From Clostridium sp. CMCC3677 (GTDB lineage Bacteria > Bacillota > Clostridia > Clostridiales > Clostridiaceae): a stretch of DNA of 64,000 bases. A program made the position numbers and the translations under genes. Positions 18,056 to 29,950 of this stretch are shown here, piece after piece; the first letter of the stretch is position 1; each line of letters opens with the position of its first letter. Location: positions 152,046 through 216,045 of the forward strand of contig NZ_JAMQHS010000009.1 in NCBI RefSeq assembly GCF_023845585.1, given 5' to 3'. The notes under the pieces were generated by a model. It saw nothing but the letters and a program-made list of their open reading frames with translations, ran no database searches and was not told where the DNA came from.

Positions 18056-18272
18056 GACTCTGTTTTAGAAAAATGTTGATATATGCAATAGGTAAAGTGG
18101 CATTGTAATTGTACTTTTAGAACTCTTAATGAGTATTATCATATTTACTGCTTGTCTCAATTCTATATTGAGAGCAAGCTAAAATTGGACTATATTCATT
18201 TTAGTCTTCTTAAGTTCAATTACTCCGTCCATTTTACTTATGCATATATCAACACATATTAAAAACAGAGTT
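18056..18272. mobile_element. IS-like hairpin element, copy 3 (longest, about 217 bp)
   Basis: It runs from GACTCTGTTTTA to TAAAAACAGAGTT and holds both the left arm seen in copy 1 (TTGATATATGCAATAGGTAAAG) and the right arm seen in copy 2 (TTCATTTTAGTCTTCTTAAG, then TTCAATTACTCCG). About 100 extra bases lie in the middle. Copies 1 and 2 look like different internal deletions of such a longer form. The ends have drifted and no flanking duplication remains (AAAAATAA versus GTACTGTA), so it is probably older. It ends 31 bp before the Ogg start codon. Confidence 0.72.
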
Positions 18273-18303
18273 GTACTGTAAATAGAGAGGAGAATCTTAT
18301 TTA

Positions 18304-19230
18304 ATGGATTATAAAAGTATAGAGACTAGCAAAAATGGTGTAATTATAAGAGGGGTTAAAAATTTTAAGCTAAAACATATTTTTGAATGTGGTCAAGTTT
18401 TTAGATTTGAAGAAATTGAAGAGGATAATTTTATAGTCATTGCATTTGGTAAATTAATTGAATTAGTTCAAAAAAATGATAATGTATTTATATATAATAC
18501 AACGGAAGAAGAGTTTAAAGAAATATGGTTAAATTATTTTGATTTAGATAGGGATTATTCTCTTATAAAAGAAGAATTATCTAAAGATGAATTATTAAAA
18601 CAAAGCATAGAATTTGGAAGTGGTGTTAGAGTTTTAAATCAAGATCCATTTGAAATGCTTATTAGCTTTATAATTTCAGCTAGGAATAGTATTCCATCTA
18701 TAAGAAAGACAGTAAATAAAATATCAGAACAATGGGGAAGCAAAATTGAATACAAAGGAAAAGTATATTATGCATTTCCTACAATAGAACAAATAAAAGA
18801 TGCTAAATTAGATGAGATAAAAGAAACAGGGGCATCATTTAGAAGTAAGTATTTATTAGATACAATTGAAAATATATATAAGTCTATTAATAATGACCCA
18901 AAATCATCAGATGATGAAAGAAATATATTAAATAAATATGATTTAAATTATATAAGAAGTTTAAGTGATGATGACTGCCATACAGCTCTTCAAGAATTTA
19001 AAGGAGTTGGTGCAAAGGTAGCTGATTGTATAATGTTGTTTTCAATGGGAAAAACATCAGCTTTTCCAGTAGATGTTTGGGTTAAACGTGCAATGATGCA
19101 TTTTTATAATGCAGAAGAAGGCTCATTAAATAAAATTAGAGTATTTGCAAGAAATAAATTTGGAAAGTTATCAGGATTTGCCCAACAATACTTATTTTAT
19201 TATGCAAGAGAAAATAATATAAAGGTATAG
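18304..19230 (+). CDS. ogg: 8-oxoguanine DNA glycosylase/AP lyase, Ogg1 type
   Basis: 308 residues. It has the eukaryote-like Ogg1 architecture: an N-terminal domain with FECGQVFRFEE, a helical domain with FIISARNSIPSIRKTV, and the helix-hairpin-helix LQEFKGVGAKVADCI. The catalytic Lys238 is in GVGAKVADC and the catalytic Asp257 in AFPVDVWVKR. It removes 8-oxoguanine from DNA. It is typical of clostridia that carry this Ogg1 form. The leader contains hairpin element copy 3; GAGAGGAG precedes the ATG. Confidence 0.9.
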   Translation: MDYKSIETSKNGVIIRGVKNFKLKHIFECGQVFRFEEIEEDNFIVIAFGKLIELVQKNDNVFIYNTTEEEFKEIWLNYFDLDRDYSLIKEELSKDELLKQSIEFGSGVRVLNQDPFEMLISFIISARNSIPSIRKTVNKISEQWGSKIEYKGKVYYAFPTIEQIKDAKLDEIKETGASFRSKYLLDTIENIYKSINNDPKSSDDERNILNKYDLNYIRSLSDDDCHTALQEFKGVGAKVADCIMLFSMGKTSAFPVDVWVKRAMMHFYNAEEGSLNKIRVFARNKFGKLSGFAQQYLFYYARENNIKV

Positions 19231-19400
19231 AAATTAATAGTTAAGGGTTATTTATATAATAACTTTAATTTGGTAAGTTTTATAGCAAATTCAGAAAAAT
19301 TTGAATAATATGATTATGACATGAATCTAATTAGTACTATGGTATAATTATCCTATCATTACATTAATATAATAATTTGCTGGGAGAGTGTGTGCGTAAT

Positions 19401-20885
19401 ATGTTCAAATTTGAAAATCAACTTATAAAGTTAAAACATGAAGTATTAAGTAATATTGTAAGATTAGCTAAAGAAGATAAAATAACTAAAGAAAATCTAG
19501 ATAGAATACCTTACGATATGTTACCAGGGGATGAACCTCAATACAGAGAAAGTGTAATACATGAAAGAGAAGTATTATTAGAAAGATTGAAACTAGCAGC
19601 TGGATTTATTCCAAATGGAAAAGGTACAGATGAATTAATTAACATAGAAGATGAAAAACAAATATTATATGTTATAAAGAATGCATGTGATATGTGTCCA
19701 ACTAAAAAGTTTGAAGTAACTGATGCGTGTAGAAATTGTATAGCACATAAATGTCAAAGTGTTTGTAATTTTGGAGCTATTACTTATGTAGATGGTAAAG
19801 CTTATATAGATCCTGATAAATGTAAAGAATGCGGAATGTGTAAAAAAGCATGTCCTTATGATGCTATTGCAGAAGATATGAGACCTTGTAAAAGATCTTG
19901 CCCAACTGGAGCATTAGATATTAATAGTGATAAGAGAGCCATGATAAAACAAGAAAAATGTGTTAATTGTGGTGCTTGTATGGCTGCATGTCCTTTTGGT
20001 GCATTAGAAGATAAAAGTCTTTTAGTTAAAGTTGTTAAAGAATTAACTAACACTGGAAATTTATATGCTGTTGTGGCTCCAGCAATAACTGGGCAATTAG
20101 GTCCAAAAACAACTTATGGACAAGTTAAAAATGCAATAAAGAAATTAGGATTTACAGATATGGTAGAGGCAGCGTGTGGTGCTGATGCAGTAACTGTACA
20201 TGAAAGTAATGAATTTGTTCACAGAATGGAGAATGGAGACCCATACATGACTAATTCATGTTGTCCAGGATTTTTAAGTTATATAGAAAAAATGATGCCA
20301 GATCAAGTAGAGAGAATATCAGAAACAGTTTCTCCAATGGTTGCAGCAGGAAGGTTTATAAAGGCTAATGATAAAGACGCAAAAGTAGTATTCATTGGAC
20401 CATGTACTGCAAAAAAATCAGAAATTTTAAGAGACTCGATAAAGGATGCTGTTGATTATGTATTAACATTTGAGGAATTATTAGCATTATTCGAAGGATT
20501 TGATATAGATCCAATTAACTTTGATGACATTGTTGTTGATGAAGCTTCAATCTTTGGTAGAGGATTTGGAGTTGGTGGTGGTTTAACTGCTGCTATTGAA
20601 AATTATATAAAAGATAAAGGGATAGAGTGTGATTTTAAACCAGTTAAAGTTTCTGGTGGAGCTGATATAAAGAAAACTATGATGATGGCCAAAATGGGGA
20701 GATTATCTGGAAACTTCATAGAAGGAATGATGTGTGAAGGTGGATGTATTAATGGGTCAGGAAAAATATTATCACCAATGAAAGCTAAAGCATCATTTAA
20801 CAAAATTAATCAGCAAGCAAGCATGAAAAATGTATTGGAAAATTCTAAAATAGATGATTATAAAGATATAAATTTAGAAAGATAG
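19401..20885 (+). CDS. Monomeric [FeFe] hydrogenase, group B type
   Basis: 494 residues from the ATG at 19401; GGGAGAG lies 12 bases upstream and the frame is open further. Two 4Fe-4S ferredoxin modules (DKCKECGMCKKACPYDA and EKCVNCGACMAACPFGA) follow an N-terminal Cys-rich part. The H-cluster motifs are L1 TNSCCPGF (Cys288), L2 GPCTAKKSE (Cys335) and L3 MMCEGGCINGSG (Cys445, Cys449). TNSCCP instead of TSCCPxW is the hallmark of the less-studied group B enzymes. It likely makes or oxidises H2 with ferredoxin in the cytoplasm; a sensory role is possible. Monocistronic. Confidence 0.88.
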   Translation: MFKFENQLIKLKHEVLSNIVRLAKEDKITKENLDRIPYDMLPGDEPQYRESVIHEREVLLERLKLAAGFIPNGKGTDELINIEDEKQILYVIKNACDMCPTKKFEVTDACRNCIAHKCQSVCNFGAITYVDGKAYIDPDKCKECGMCKKACPYDAIAEDMRPCKRSCPTGALDINSDKRAMIKQEKCVNCGACMAACPFGALEDKSLLVKVVKELTNTGNLYAVVAPAITGQLGPKTTYGQVKNAIKKLGFTDMVEAACGADAVTVHESNEFVHRMENGDPYMTNSCCPGFLSYIEKMMPDQVERISETVSPMVAAGRFIKANDKDAKVVFIGPCTAKKSEILRDSIKDAVDYVLTFEELLALFEGFDIDPINFDDIVVDEASIFGRGFGVGGGLTAAIENYIKDKGIECDFKPVKVSGGADIKKTMMMAKMGRLSGNFIEGMMCEGGCINGSGKILSPMKAKASFNKINQQASMKNVLENSKIDDYKDINLER

Positions 20886-20896
20886 AGTTTAATTCA

Positions 20897-20928
20897 AAAA
20901 AGAAGCCCTTTTAGGACTTCTTTTTTTG
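20897..20928 (+). terminator. Intrinsic terminator after the hydrogenase gene
   Basis: AAGAAGCCC pairs with GGACTTCTT across TTTTA, followed by a T-run. Confidence 0.9.
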
Positions 20929-21082
20929 TGAATAAATTGGTAATTATATGTAAAGAAAAAACGTAATTATATATTTTTTAAACTAAAATATTAAAAAATA
21001 TTCATTAAGTAAAAAAAAAGTTACTATATAATTATTAAAAGGTGTATTATATAAATTATAGGTATGTTTAGGGGGTAGATTT

Positions 21083-21778
21083 ATGAAAATTTTGTTGGTT
21101 GATGATGAAGAATCAATATTAAATTTAATAAAAATGAATCTTATATTTGAAAATTATGAAGTAATAACTGCGGAGTGTGGAATAGATGCCATAAACCTAT
21201 TTAAAAGTGAATCTCCTGATTTAATTGTATTAGATCTAATGCTTCCTGACAAAGATGGGTTTGAAGTTATACATGAATTTCAAGGTATAAATAGTGAAGT
21301 TCCAATTATTATACTTAGTGCAAGAGATCAATTAAATAATAAGCTTTTAGGTCTTCAGCTTGGAGCTGATGATTATATAACAAAACCATTTGACAGTAGA
21401 GAACTTATATTAAGGATTAGAGCTATATCTAGAAGAATAAATAAAGCTAAGGCCATTGGAAAAAATGAAGTTAAAAATAAAACAAATGATATTATAGAAA
21501 AAGGGTTTATAAAAATAATTGTTCCGGAAAGAAGAGTTTTTATTGAGGAAAAAGAGGTTATATTTACACATATAGAATTTGAAATAATTTTATTAATGGT
21601 GCAAAATCCATATAAAGTTTTTACAAGAGAAGAATTATTGGACAAGATATGGGGGTATAGTTTTGTAGGAAATACTAGAGCTGTGGACATTCATATAAAG
21701 AGAATTAGACAAAAGCTCGCAGGAAATGAAGACGTTATAAAAACAATATATGGAGTAGGATATAGGTTAGAGGTATAA
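21083..21778 (+). CDS. OmpR/PhoB-family response regulator
   Basis: 231 residues. The receiver domain (1-115) has the acidic pocket DDEE, the phospho-acceptor Asp in LIVLDLMLPDKDG and the conserved Lys in ITKPFD. The C-terminal winged helix ends FVGNTRAVDIHIKRIRQKL and IKTIYGVGYRLEV. AGGGGG stands before the ATG. It is followed after 3 bases by its histidine kinase and then by a membrane-anchored protein and a binding lipoprotein, so it probably controls that operon in response to an extracellular ligand. Confidence 0.93.
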   Translation: MKILLVDDEESILNLIKMNLIFENYEVITAECGIDAINLFKSESPDLIVLDLMLPDKDGFEVIHEFQGINSEVPIIILSARDQLNNKLLGLQLGADDYITKPFDSRELILRIRAISRRINKAKAIGKNEVKNKTNDIIEKGFIKIIVPERRVFIEEKEVIFTHIEFEIILLMVQNPYKVFTREELLDKIWGYSFVGNTRAVDIHIKRIRQKLAGNEDVIKTIYGVGYRLEV

Positions 21779-21781
21779 TAG

Positions 21782-23191
21782 ATGAATTTGGGTATTAAAG
21801 GAAAAATAGTAATAATGAATATAGTTGTACTGATAATAGCTATATTAAGTATATATGCAGTAACAATTTATACTCTGTATAGTAGAGTAATAAATAATTC
21901 AATAGATATGCTAAAAAAAGAAAGTTATACAAGTCAATCATTTATTATGAAATATTTAGAGACGGAAGATGATTTTCATGTAGAAAACGTTTTGAATGAG
22001 ATGAGCCCTTTTATTGCAACATACTTATCTAATGGTTGTAAATTTAGGGTTCAAATTTATAATAATTCATCTTTAATTGGAGATTCAGACAATTATCCTA
22101 ATATAAGCAAAGATGATGATGTGGTAACAGCATTAAAAGGAAATAAATCATATATTATAAGAAGAATTGAAGAATCTTCTTACATACTCTTTTCAAGCCC
22201 GATTTATTATTCAGATGGTACTATAGGGTGTATAAGATATGTATATGATCTTGATAATGAAAATACAATTATAACTAATACGATTCTTAGTATGGTTTTA
22301 TTTGCTATAGTAGCAATAATATTTTCTAGTATAATGAGTAATTCATTTTCTAATAGAATAGTTAGACCAATAGTTAGTCTGAAAAATATTGCAAGGAAAG
22401 TATCATTTGGAGACTTTTCTAAGAAAATTAGTATAAATAGTAAAGACGAGATAGAAGATTTGTCTAATTCTTTTAATATAATGTCTAATAATATAGAAAT
22501 AATGATTGAAAATTTAAAAGAAGAAAAAGACACTCAAAAGAGGTTTTTGGATAATGTCACTCATGAATTTAAAACTCCATTAGCAGCAATTCTAGGATAT
22601 TCAGATTTGTTACTAAGAGTAAAAGAAAAAAAAGATATTGAACAATGTGTAAAATATATAGTGCAAAGTAGTAATAGATTATTAAAACTTGTTGAACAAC
22701 TTCTTGATTTATCAAGACTTAATAAAAATGAAATAGAAATAAAAAATGAAAATGTTGATATAAAATCTGTGGTTGAAAGTGCTGCAATAATGTTAAATCC
22801 TAGAATGAGTAAATTTGGGATTAAACTTAATATGAATTTAGTTAGCAAAAATGTTTATGCAGATAAAGAAAAAACAGAACAAGTTATACTTAATTTATTA
22901 GATAATGCAATTAAATATAGTGAATGTACTGAGATAAATATATATATGGAATATAATGAATCTTATGTAATAATATATATTATTGACAATGGACAAGGTA
23001 TACCAAAAGAAGATTTAAAAAATGTATTTGAAAATTTTTATACAGCACATAAAGCATTACAAAAAAAATATGGTGGAAGTGGACTAGGATTATCAATATG
23101 TAAAGAATTTATGGAAAAGCAATCTGGAAAAATTGAAATAAGTAGCTTAAATGGAACTACTGTAAAATTAAGTTTCAAACATGCAATTTAA
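21782..23191 (+). CDS. Membrane sensor histidine kinase
   Basis: 469 residues. Transmembrane segments lie at about 9-30 and 165-187, enclosing an extracytoplasmic sensor region of about 130 residues. A HAMP linker follows. The dimerisation helix has VTHEFKTPLAAILGYSDLL with phosphorylated His261. The ATPase domain has the N box (NLLDNAIKYS), DNGQGIP and GGSGLGLSICKEF. It is read 3 bases after its regulator. The neighbouring binding lipoprotein without any transporter suggests that the kinase senses it. Confidence 0.93.
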   Translation: MNLGIKGKIVIMNIVVLIIAILSIYAVTIYTLYSRVINNSIDMLKKESYTSQSFIMKYLETEDDFHVENVLNEMSPFIATYLSNGCKFRVQIYNNSSLIGDSDNYPNISKDDDVVTALKGNKSYIIRRIEESSYILFSSPIYYSDGTIGCIRYVYDLDNENTIITNTILSMVLFAIVAIIFSSIMSNSFSNRIVRPIVSLKNIARKVSFGDFSKKISINSKDEIEDLSNSFNIMSNNIEIMIENLKEEKDTQKRFLDNVTHEFKTPLAAILGYSDLLLRVKEKKDIEQCVKYIVQSSNRLLKLVEQLLDLSRLNKNEIEIKNENVDIKSVVESAAIMLNPRMSKFGIKLNMNLVSKNVYADKEKTEQVILNLLDNAIKYSECTEINIYMEYNESYVIIYIIDNGQGIPKEDLKNVFENFYTAHKALQKKYGGSGLGLSICKEFMEKQSGKIEISSLNGTTVKLSFKHAI

Positions 23192-23220
23192 AATTATACA
23201 AAGTAGGGTGAAACAAATTT

Positions 23221-24060
23221 ATGATAAACTTTAACTACAAGATAGTTATAAATCTATTTGTTATACTAGTTATATTGTTAGCTAGTATATATGTATATTT
23301 AAAAAGTAGCATTTATAACAATTTAATTATTTTAGATGATAAAGAACAGGTTATGCAGCATTCAAGTCATTCAATACCTGTTAAAGTAGAACTATATAGT
23401 AAAAGATGGGGTAAGCTAGTTATAAATTCTAATGATGAAATAAAAGAGTTTTGGAACATAGTTGAATCTATGCCTAAAAGTAATAATTTTTATAATTCAA
23501 AAATAGAAAATTCTTTTAATGAAATAACAGGTACTATATATTATTTGGATGGTGAAAAAGGTACATTATATTTAAATAATACTCTTAGAATAGATGATAT
23601 TTATTATGGTGGTAATGAAAGTTCTGCATATATAAATAGAATTAAAAATTACATTAATGATATTTTCTGTACACCATCAGTATTATCAGAACTTATAAAT
23701 GATAAGAATAAAATAACCATTGTAGATATTTATAATAATACTAAAAAGTGTGGTAGTAATGATAAAATTTTAATAAAAGATGAAGTTATGAATTTAAAAA
23801 GAATTACAGATAATAAAAAATTAGAATGGGCTGTAGCTAATAAGGGCGATTTGAATTATCATATTAGAATTTACAGAGAAGAATCTGAGGAATTTTATGA
23901 TAATAAAATAGAAGATGATATAAATAGTTATGATGTAATAAGTCTTGATATTTATGAGAATGATTATGTAATTGTTAGAGATTATGGTGATGAAATAGTA
24001 AATTCCTTCTATATGGAGGGAGATTTGAATAATATATGTAACAACTTGTTTAATCAGTAA
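23221..24060 (+). CDS. Membrane-anchored protein of unknown function (possibly DUF3919 family)
   Basis: 279 residues. One N-terminal membrane anchor (IVINLFVILVILLASIYVYL) is followed by an extracytoplasmic domain with mixed alpha/beta character (PVKVELYSKRWGKLVINSND, EFWNIVESMP, ITGTIYYLDGEKGTLYL). There is no lipobox and no catalytic motif. The pattern recalls clostridial DUF3919 proteins, but I cannot confirm this. It stands between a histidine kinase and an FbpA-like lipoprotein and is likely part of the same sensing module. Confidence 0.7.
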   Translation: MINFNYKIVINLFVILVILLASIYVYLKSSIYNNLIILDDKEQVMQHSSHSIPVKVELYSKRWGKLVINSNDEIKEFWNIVESMPKSNNFYNSKIENSFNEITGTIYYLDGEKGTLYLNNTLRIDDIYYGGNESSAYINRIKNYINDIFCTPSVLSELINDKNKITIVDIYNNTKKCGSNDKILIKDEVMNLKRITDNKKLEWAVANKGDLNYHIRIYREESEEFYDNKIEDDINSYDVISLDIYENDYVIVRDYGDEIVNSFYMEGDLNNICNNLFNQ

Positions 24061-24080
24061 TATTTATTGGAGGTAAAAAT

Positions 24081-25118
24081 ATGTTAAATAAAAGAAGGGG
24101 TATTTTATTAATATTTATTTTACTTATGCTTTGTATTCTTAATGGATGCTCTAATAATATGTCTAGTAGTAAGGAACTACCAAATCTTAAAAATGATAAT
24201 TTGGTAGTTTATGTTGCGTTTAATGAAGATGAAGCTAAAGTTTTACTTGATGGATTTAAAGAAAAAACTGGGTGCAATTATACATTTTTAAGATATCCAA
24301 CAGAAGAACTAGCTGATAAGATTAATAATAAAGAAATTTTAGGAGAAGCAGATATATTTTTAGGGGGAACAGCTGATGCTGTTGAACTATTAAAAATGAA
24401 TGATTGTCTAGAAAAATATACTATAAACAGTTCAAGTGAAATCCCTATAGAGTATATGGATAGTGATGGGTATTGGATAGGATTATACGTTGAGGCTTTA
24501 TCTATAGCTATAAATGAAGAAAGATGGAATGAAGAATTTAAAGATGTTGAGAAACCTAAAACAATAGAGGAACTAATAAATCCTAAATTTAAAGGTGAGA
24601 TAGTACTTGCTGATCCAAGGACATCAGGAACAGGATATACTTTTTTATCTTACTTAGTACAAACTATGGGAAAAGATAATGCATTGGAATTTTTTAAGAA
24701 GTTGAAAAATAATGTAGGGAAATTTACTGATAGTGGATTTACGCCAGCTAAAAAAGTTGGAGTGGGGGAATATTTAATAACGGTAAACTTTATAAATCAA
24801 CAACTTATAGTTAGAAATTCAGGATTTAATGTAGAATCTATTGTTCCAGAAAATACAGGATGGACAATATGTCCTATAGCTAAAATAAAGGATGGAAAGA
24901 ATAAGAAGGCTTCTGAAGCGTTTATGAATTACTGTGTAACTAAAGAAGCAGGGATATCGCTTAAAGATTTTTCTATGGGATTTTCAACAATACCAGGTGT
25001 TAATTATCCTAACATAGAAAAAGATTTTACTTCATACAAATTGAGTAAAGAATATGATTTTAAAAAAGCAGCTAAAGATAGAAAAGAATTATTAGAAGAT
25101 TTAGAAGAAATAATGTGA
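24081..25118 (+). CDS. FbpA/PgtC-type extracellular solute-binding lipoprotein without transporter genes
   Basis: 345 residues. A lipoprotein signal ends in ILNGC (Cys23). The mature part is a type 2 periplasmic-binding fold of the ferric-iron/phosphonate group: LVVYVAFNEDEAKVLLDGF, ADIFLGGTADAVE, GYWIGLYVEALSIAIN, DPRTSGTGYTFLSYLVQTMG. No ABC permease or ATPase is next to it. In the family PgtC and related proteins act as ligand sensors for a histidine kinase. Its place at the end of a regulator-kinase operon makes a sensing role likely. Ligand unknown. Confidence 0.85.
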   Translation: MLNKRRGILLIFILLMLCILNGCSNNMSSSKELPNLKNDNLVVYVAFNEDEAKVLLDGFKEKTGCNYTFLRYPTEELADKINNKEILGEADIFLGGTADAVELLKMNDCLEKYTINSSSEIPIEYMDSDGYWIGLYVEALSIAINEERWNEEFKDVEKPKTIEELINPKFKGEIVLADPRTSGTGYTFLSYLVQTMGKDNALEFFKKLKNNVGKFTDSGFTPAKKVGVGEYLITVNFINQQLIVRNSGFNVESIVPENTGWTICPIAKIKDGKNKKASEAFMNYCVTKEAGISLKDFSMGFSTIPGVNYPNIEKDFTSYKLSKEYDFKKAAKDRKELLEDLEEIM

Positions 25119-25124
25119 TAAGAA

Positions 25125-25172
25125 AATTAGGATATTAAATAAAATCATTGATATATTTAATATCCTAATTTA
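25125..25172 (+). terminator. Intrinsic terminator/hairpin after the binding lipoprotein gene
   Basis: AAATTAGGATATTAAATA pairs with TATTTAATATCCTAATTT, an 18-bp A+T-rich stem with a 10-nt loop. The T-run is short. Confidence 0.7.
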
Positions 25173-25457
25173 TCGTTAAGCTAATGATGCCTTAAATATT
25201 AATGTATATATTAATTGTTAGAAGTAAAAACTAATTAATAGGCTAGTTTTATTAATAAAAATACAATGAAACAATAAAATACATAAATAGAAATAATACA
25301 CAAAAACATATTATTGAAATTAAAAAAGAAAATAAGAGAAAATATAAGTAAATAGGAGCAATATATATATAATTACAAATTTTAAACTTATAAAGCTATA
25401 TAATATTATAAAAAATATTTGAATTATATGGTCATAAAGGATATTATAATAATTGTA
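25173..25457. other. A+T-rich upstream region of groESL
   Basis: No gene seen. A promoter can be proposed at its end: TTGAAT (25419-25424), 17 bases, TATTAT (25442-25447), just before CIRCE. Confidence 0.5.
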
Positions 25458-25484
25458 TTAGCACTCAATGCTATCGAGTGCTAA
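25458..25484. promoter_or_regulatory. CIRCE operator (HrcA binding site)
   Basis: TTAGCACTC, nine bases, GAGTGCTAA: a perfect match to the CIRCE consensus. It lies about 10 bp behind the proposed -10 box and 48 bp before groES. HrcA bound here represses groESL; heat stress relieves it. hrcA itself is not in the window. Confidence 0.98.
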
Positions 25485-25531
25485 TAGTTAATTAAAAAAT
25501 ATTTAATATTTAAAATATAGGAGGGACTTAT

Positions 25532-25816
25532 ATGAGAATAAAACCACTTGGAAATAGAGTAGTAATCAAGAGATTAGAAGCAGAAGAAAAGACAAAGAGC
25601 GGTATAGTTTTAACTGGAACTGCTAAAGAAGTACCACAAGAAGCAGAAGTTGTAGCAGTAGGTCCAGGAAGTATTGTTGATGGTACAAAAATAGAAATGG
25701 AAGTTAAAGTAGGAGATAAGGTTTTATATTCTAAATATTCTGGTACTGAAGTAAAATTAGACGGTGAAGAATATATGATATTAAAACAAGATGATATATT
25801 AGCAATAGTTGAATAG
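25532..25816 (+). CDS. groES: Co-chaperonin GroES
   Basis: 94 residues, the usual length. [16 protein letters not shown], the mobile loop [19 protein letters not shown] and the C-terminal [14 protein letters not shown] are standard. It caps the GroEL chamber. AGGAGGG precedes the ATG, and the gene is 13 bp before groEL. Controlled by CIRCE. Confidence 0.98.
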   Translation: MRIKPLGNRVVIKRLEAEEKTKSGIVLTGTAKEVPQEAEVVAVGPGSIVDGTKIEMEVKVGDKVLYSKYSGTEVKLDGEEYMILKQDDILAIVE

Positions 25817-25829
25817 GAGAGTGGTATAA

Positions 25830-27452
<1,623 letters not shown>

Positions 27453-27459
27453 TGTAATA

Positions 27460-27495
27460 AAAAGAGACTACCTAACTTTGGTAGTCTCTTTTGTG
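27460..27495 (+). terminator. Intrinsic terminator of groESL
   Basis: AAAGAGACTACC pairs with GGTAGTCTCTTT across TAACTTT, followed by T. Confidence 0.92.
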
Positions 27496-27667
27496 TATAG
27501 AAAATTATATAACTTTTTAAGATTGAAAAGCTGATGAAATCTAGTTTTAGGTAAGTATTTATTTGAAAATAGCTTTATTTAGAGATATATTAACAAAATT
27601 TGTATATTAACTAACTTAGATAGCAATAATTAAAATAATTATATTTTAATTATTGGAGGATAATATT

Positions 27668-28072
27668 ATGAAAAACAAATTTTGTTTAAATGATAAGTAT
27701 AAGAAGAATAAGGGATTTACTTTATTGGAACTTATAGCAGTAATGGCTATTATAACAATCTTAGCAACTGCTATTTTACCTAAAGTAACTGGATATATAA
27801 ATGAAGCTAAAAAAACTAAGGTCTTAGATCAATGTAGAAAAGTTGTAATGGCAGTAGAATCATATAATTTAACACATTCGTCCAATTATGAAAAAACTAA
27901 AAATATATCTAATATTAAAGAAGATAAAAGTGTAAATAAATATTTAGAAGGTGTTGAATTTAATAATTTGGATTTAACTACAACAATTCAAAATTGTTAT
28001 GATGTGTTAAATGGAAAAGAATTTAAATTAAAAACGGATAGTGAAATATTAGATTTATCTACAATTAATTAA
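27668..28072 (+). CDS. Orphan type IV pilin-like (pseudopilin) protein
   Basis: 134 residues from ATG 27668, behind TTGGAGG; the frame's upstream TTG overlaps the ribosome binding site and is not used. The prepilin motif is NKG|FTLLELIAVMAIITILA, with cleavage after Gly16 and the conserved Glu at mature position 5, then the hydrophobic assembly helix. The globular part (about 90 residues) has two Cys (QCRK and QNCYD) that could form a disulphide. No assembly ATPase, prepilin peptidase or other pilin is near. It may feed a pilus encoded elsewhere. Confidence 0.85.
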   Translation: MKNKFCLNDKYKKNKGFTLLELIAVMAIITILATAILPKVTGYINEAKKTKVLDQCRKVVMAVESYNLTHSSNYEKTKNISNIKEDKSVNKYLEGVEFNNLDLTTTIQNCYDVLNGKEFKLKTDSEILDLSTIN

Positions 28073-28128
28073 TGAAATCGGTTAAATAAAATAATTTTTC
28101 TATTTTTGCAATTTTAATTTCAATTTCA

Positions 28129-28157
28129 TTGACTTTGGGCATAGCATACATTATAAT
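28129..28157 (+). promoter_or_regulatory. guaB promoter
   Basis: TTGACT (28129-28134), exactly 17 bases, TATAAT (28152-28157). Transcription should start near 28164, about 25 bases before the riboswitch aptamer. Confidence 0.85.
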
Positions 28158-28187
28158 ATTTTTAATCAAACAAAGAAAATATTTTAA

Positions 28188-28254
28188 AACTCGTATATAC
28201 CTTGGATATGGCAAGGAGTATCTACCGGAAACCTTAAATTTCTGACTATGAGTG
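28188..28254 (+). promoter_or_regulatory. Purine riboswitch aptamer, guanine type
   Basis: All conserved blocks of the purine aptamer are present: P1 ACTC/GAGT, CTCGTATA, the loop GGATATGGC, TATCTACC, the P3 arm CCGGAAACCTTAAATTTCTG and GACTATGAG. The ligand-pairing base in GACTAT is C, as in guanine/hypoxanthine sensors (U in adenine sensors). A terminator hairpin follows, so ligand should stop guaB transcription. Confidence 0.95.
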
Positions 28255-28286
28255 ATATTAATATATTAGTATATTTAAAATATATT

Positions 28287-29863
<1,577 letters not shown>

Positions 29864-29950
29864 AAAATATATATAATTATTAATTTTTATTGAGTAATGT
29901 TCTTAGTTGTTAGATAATTAAATTTATAAAGAACAATTTAGGAGGAAATG

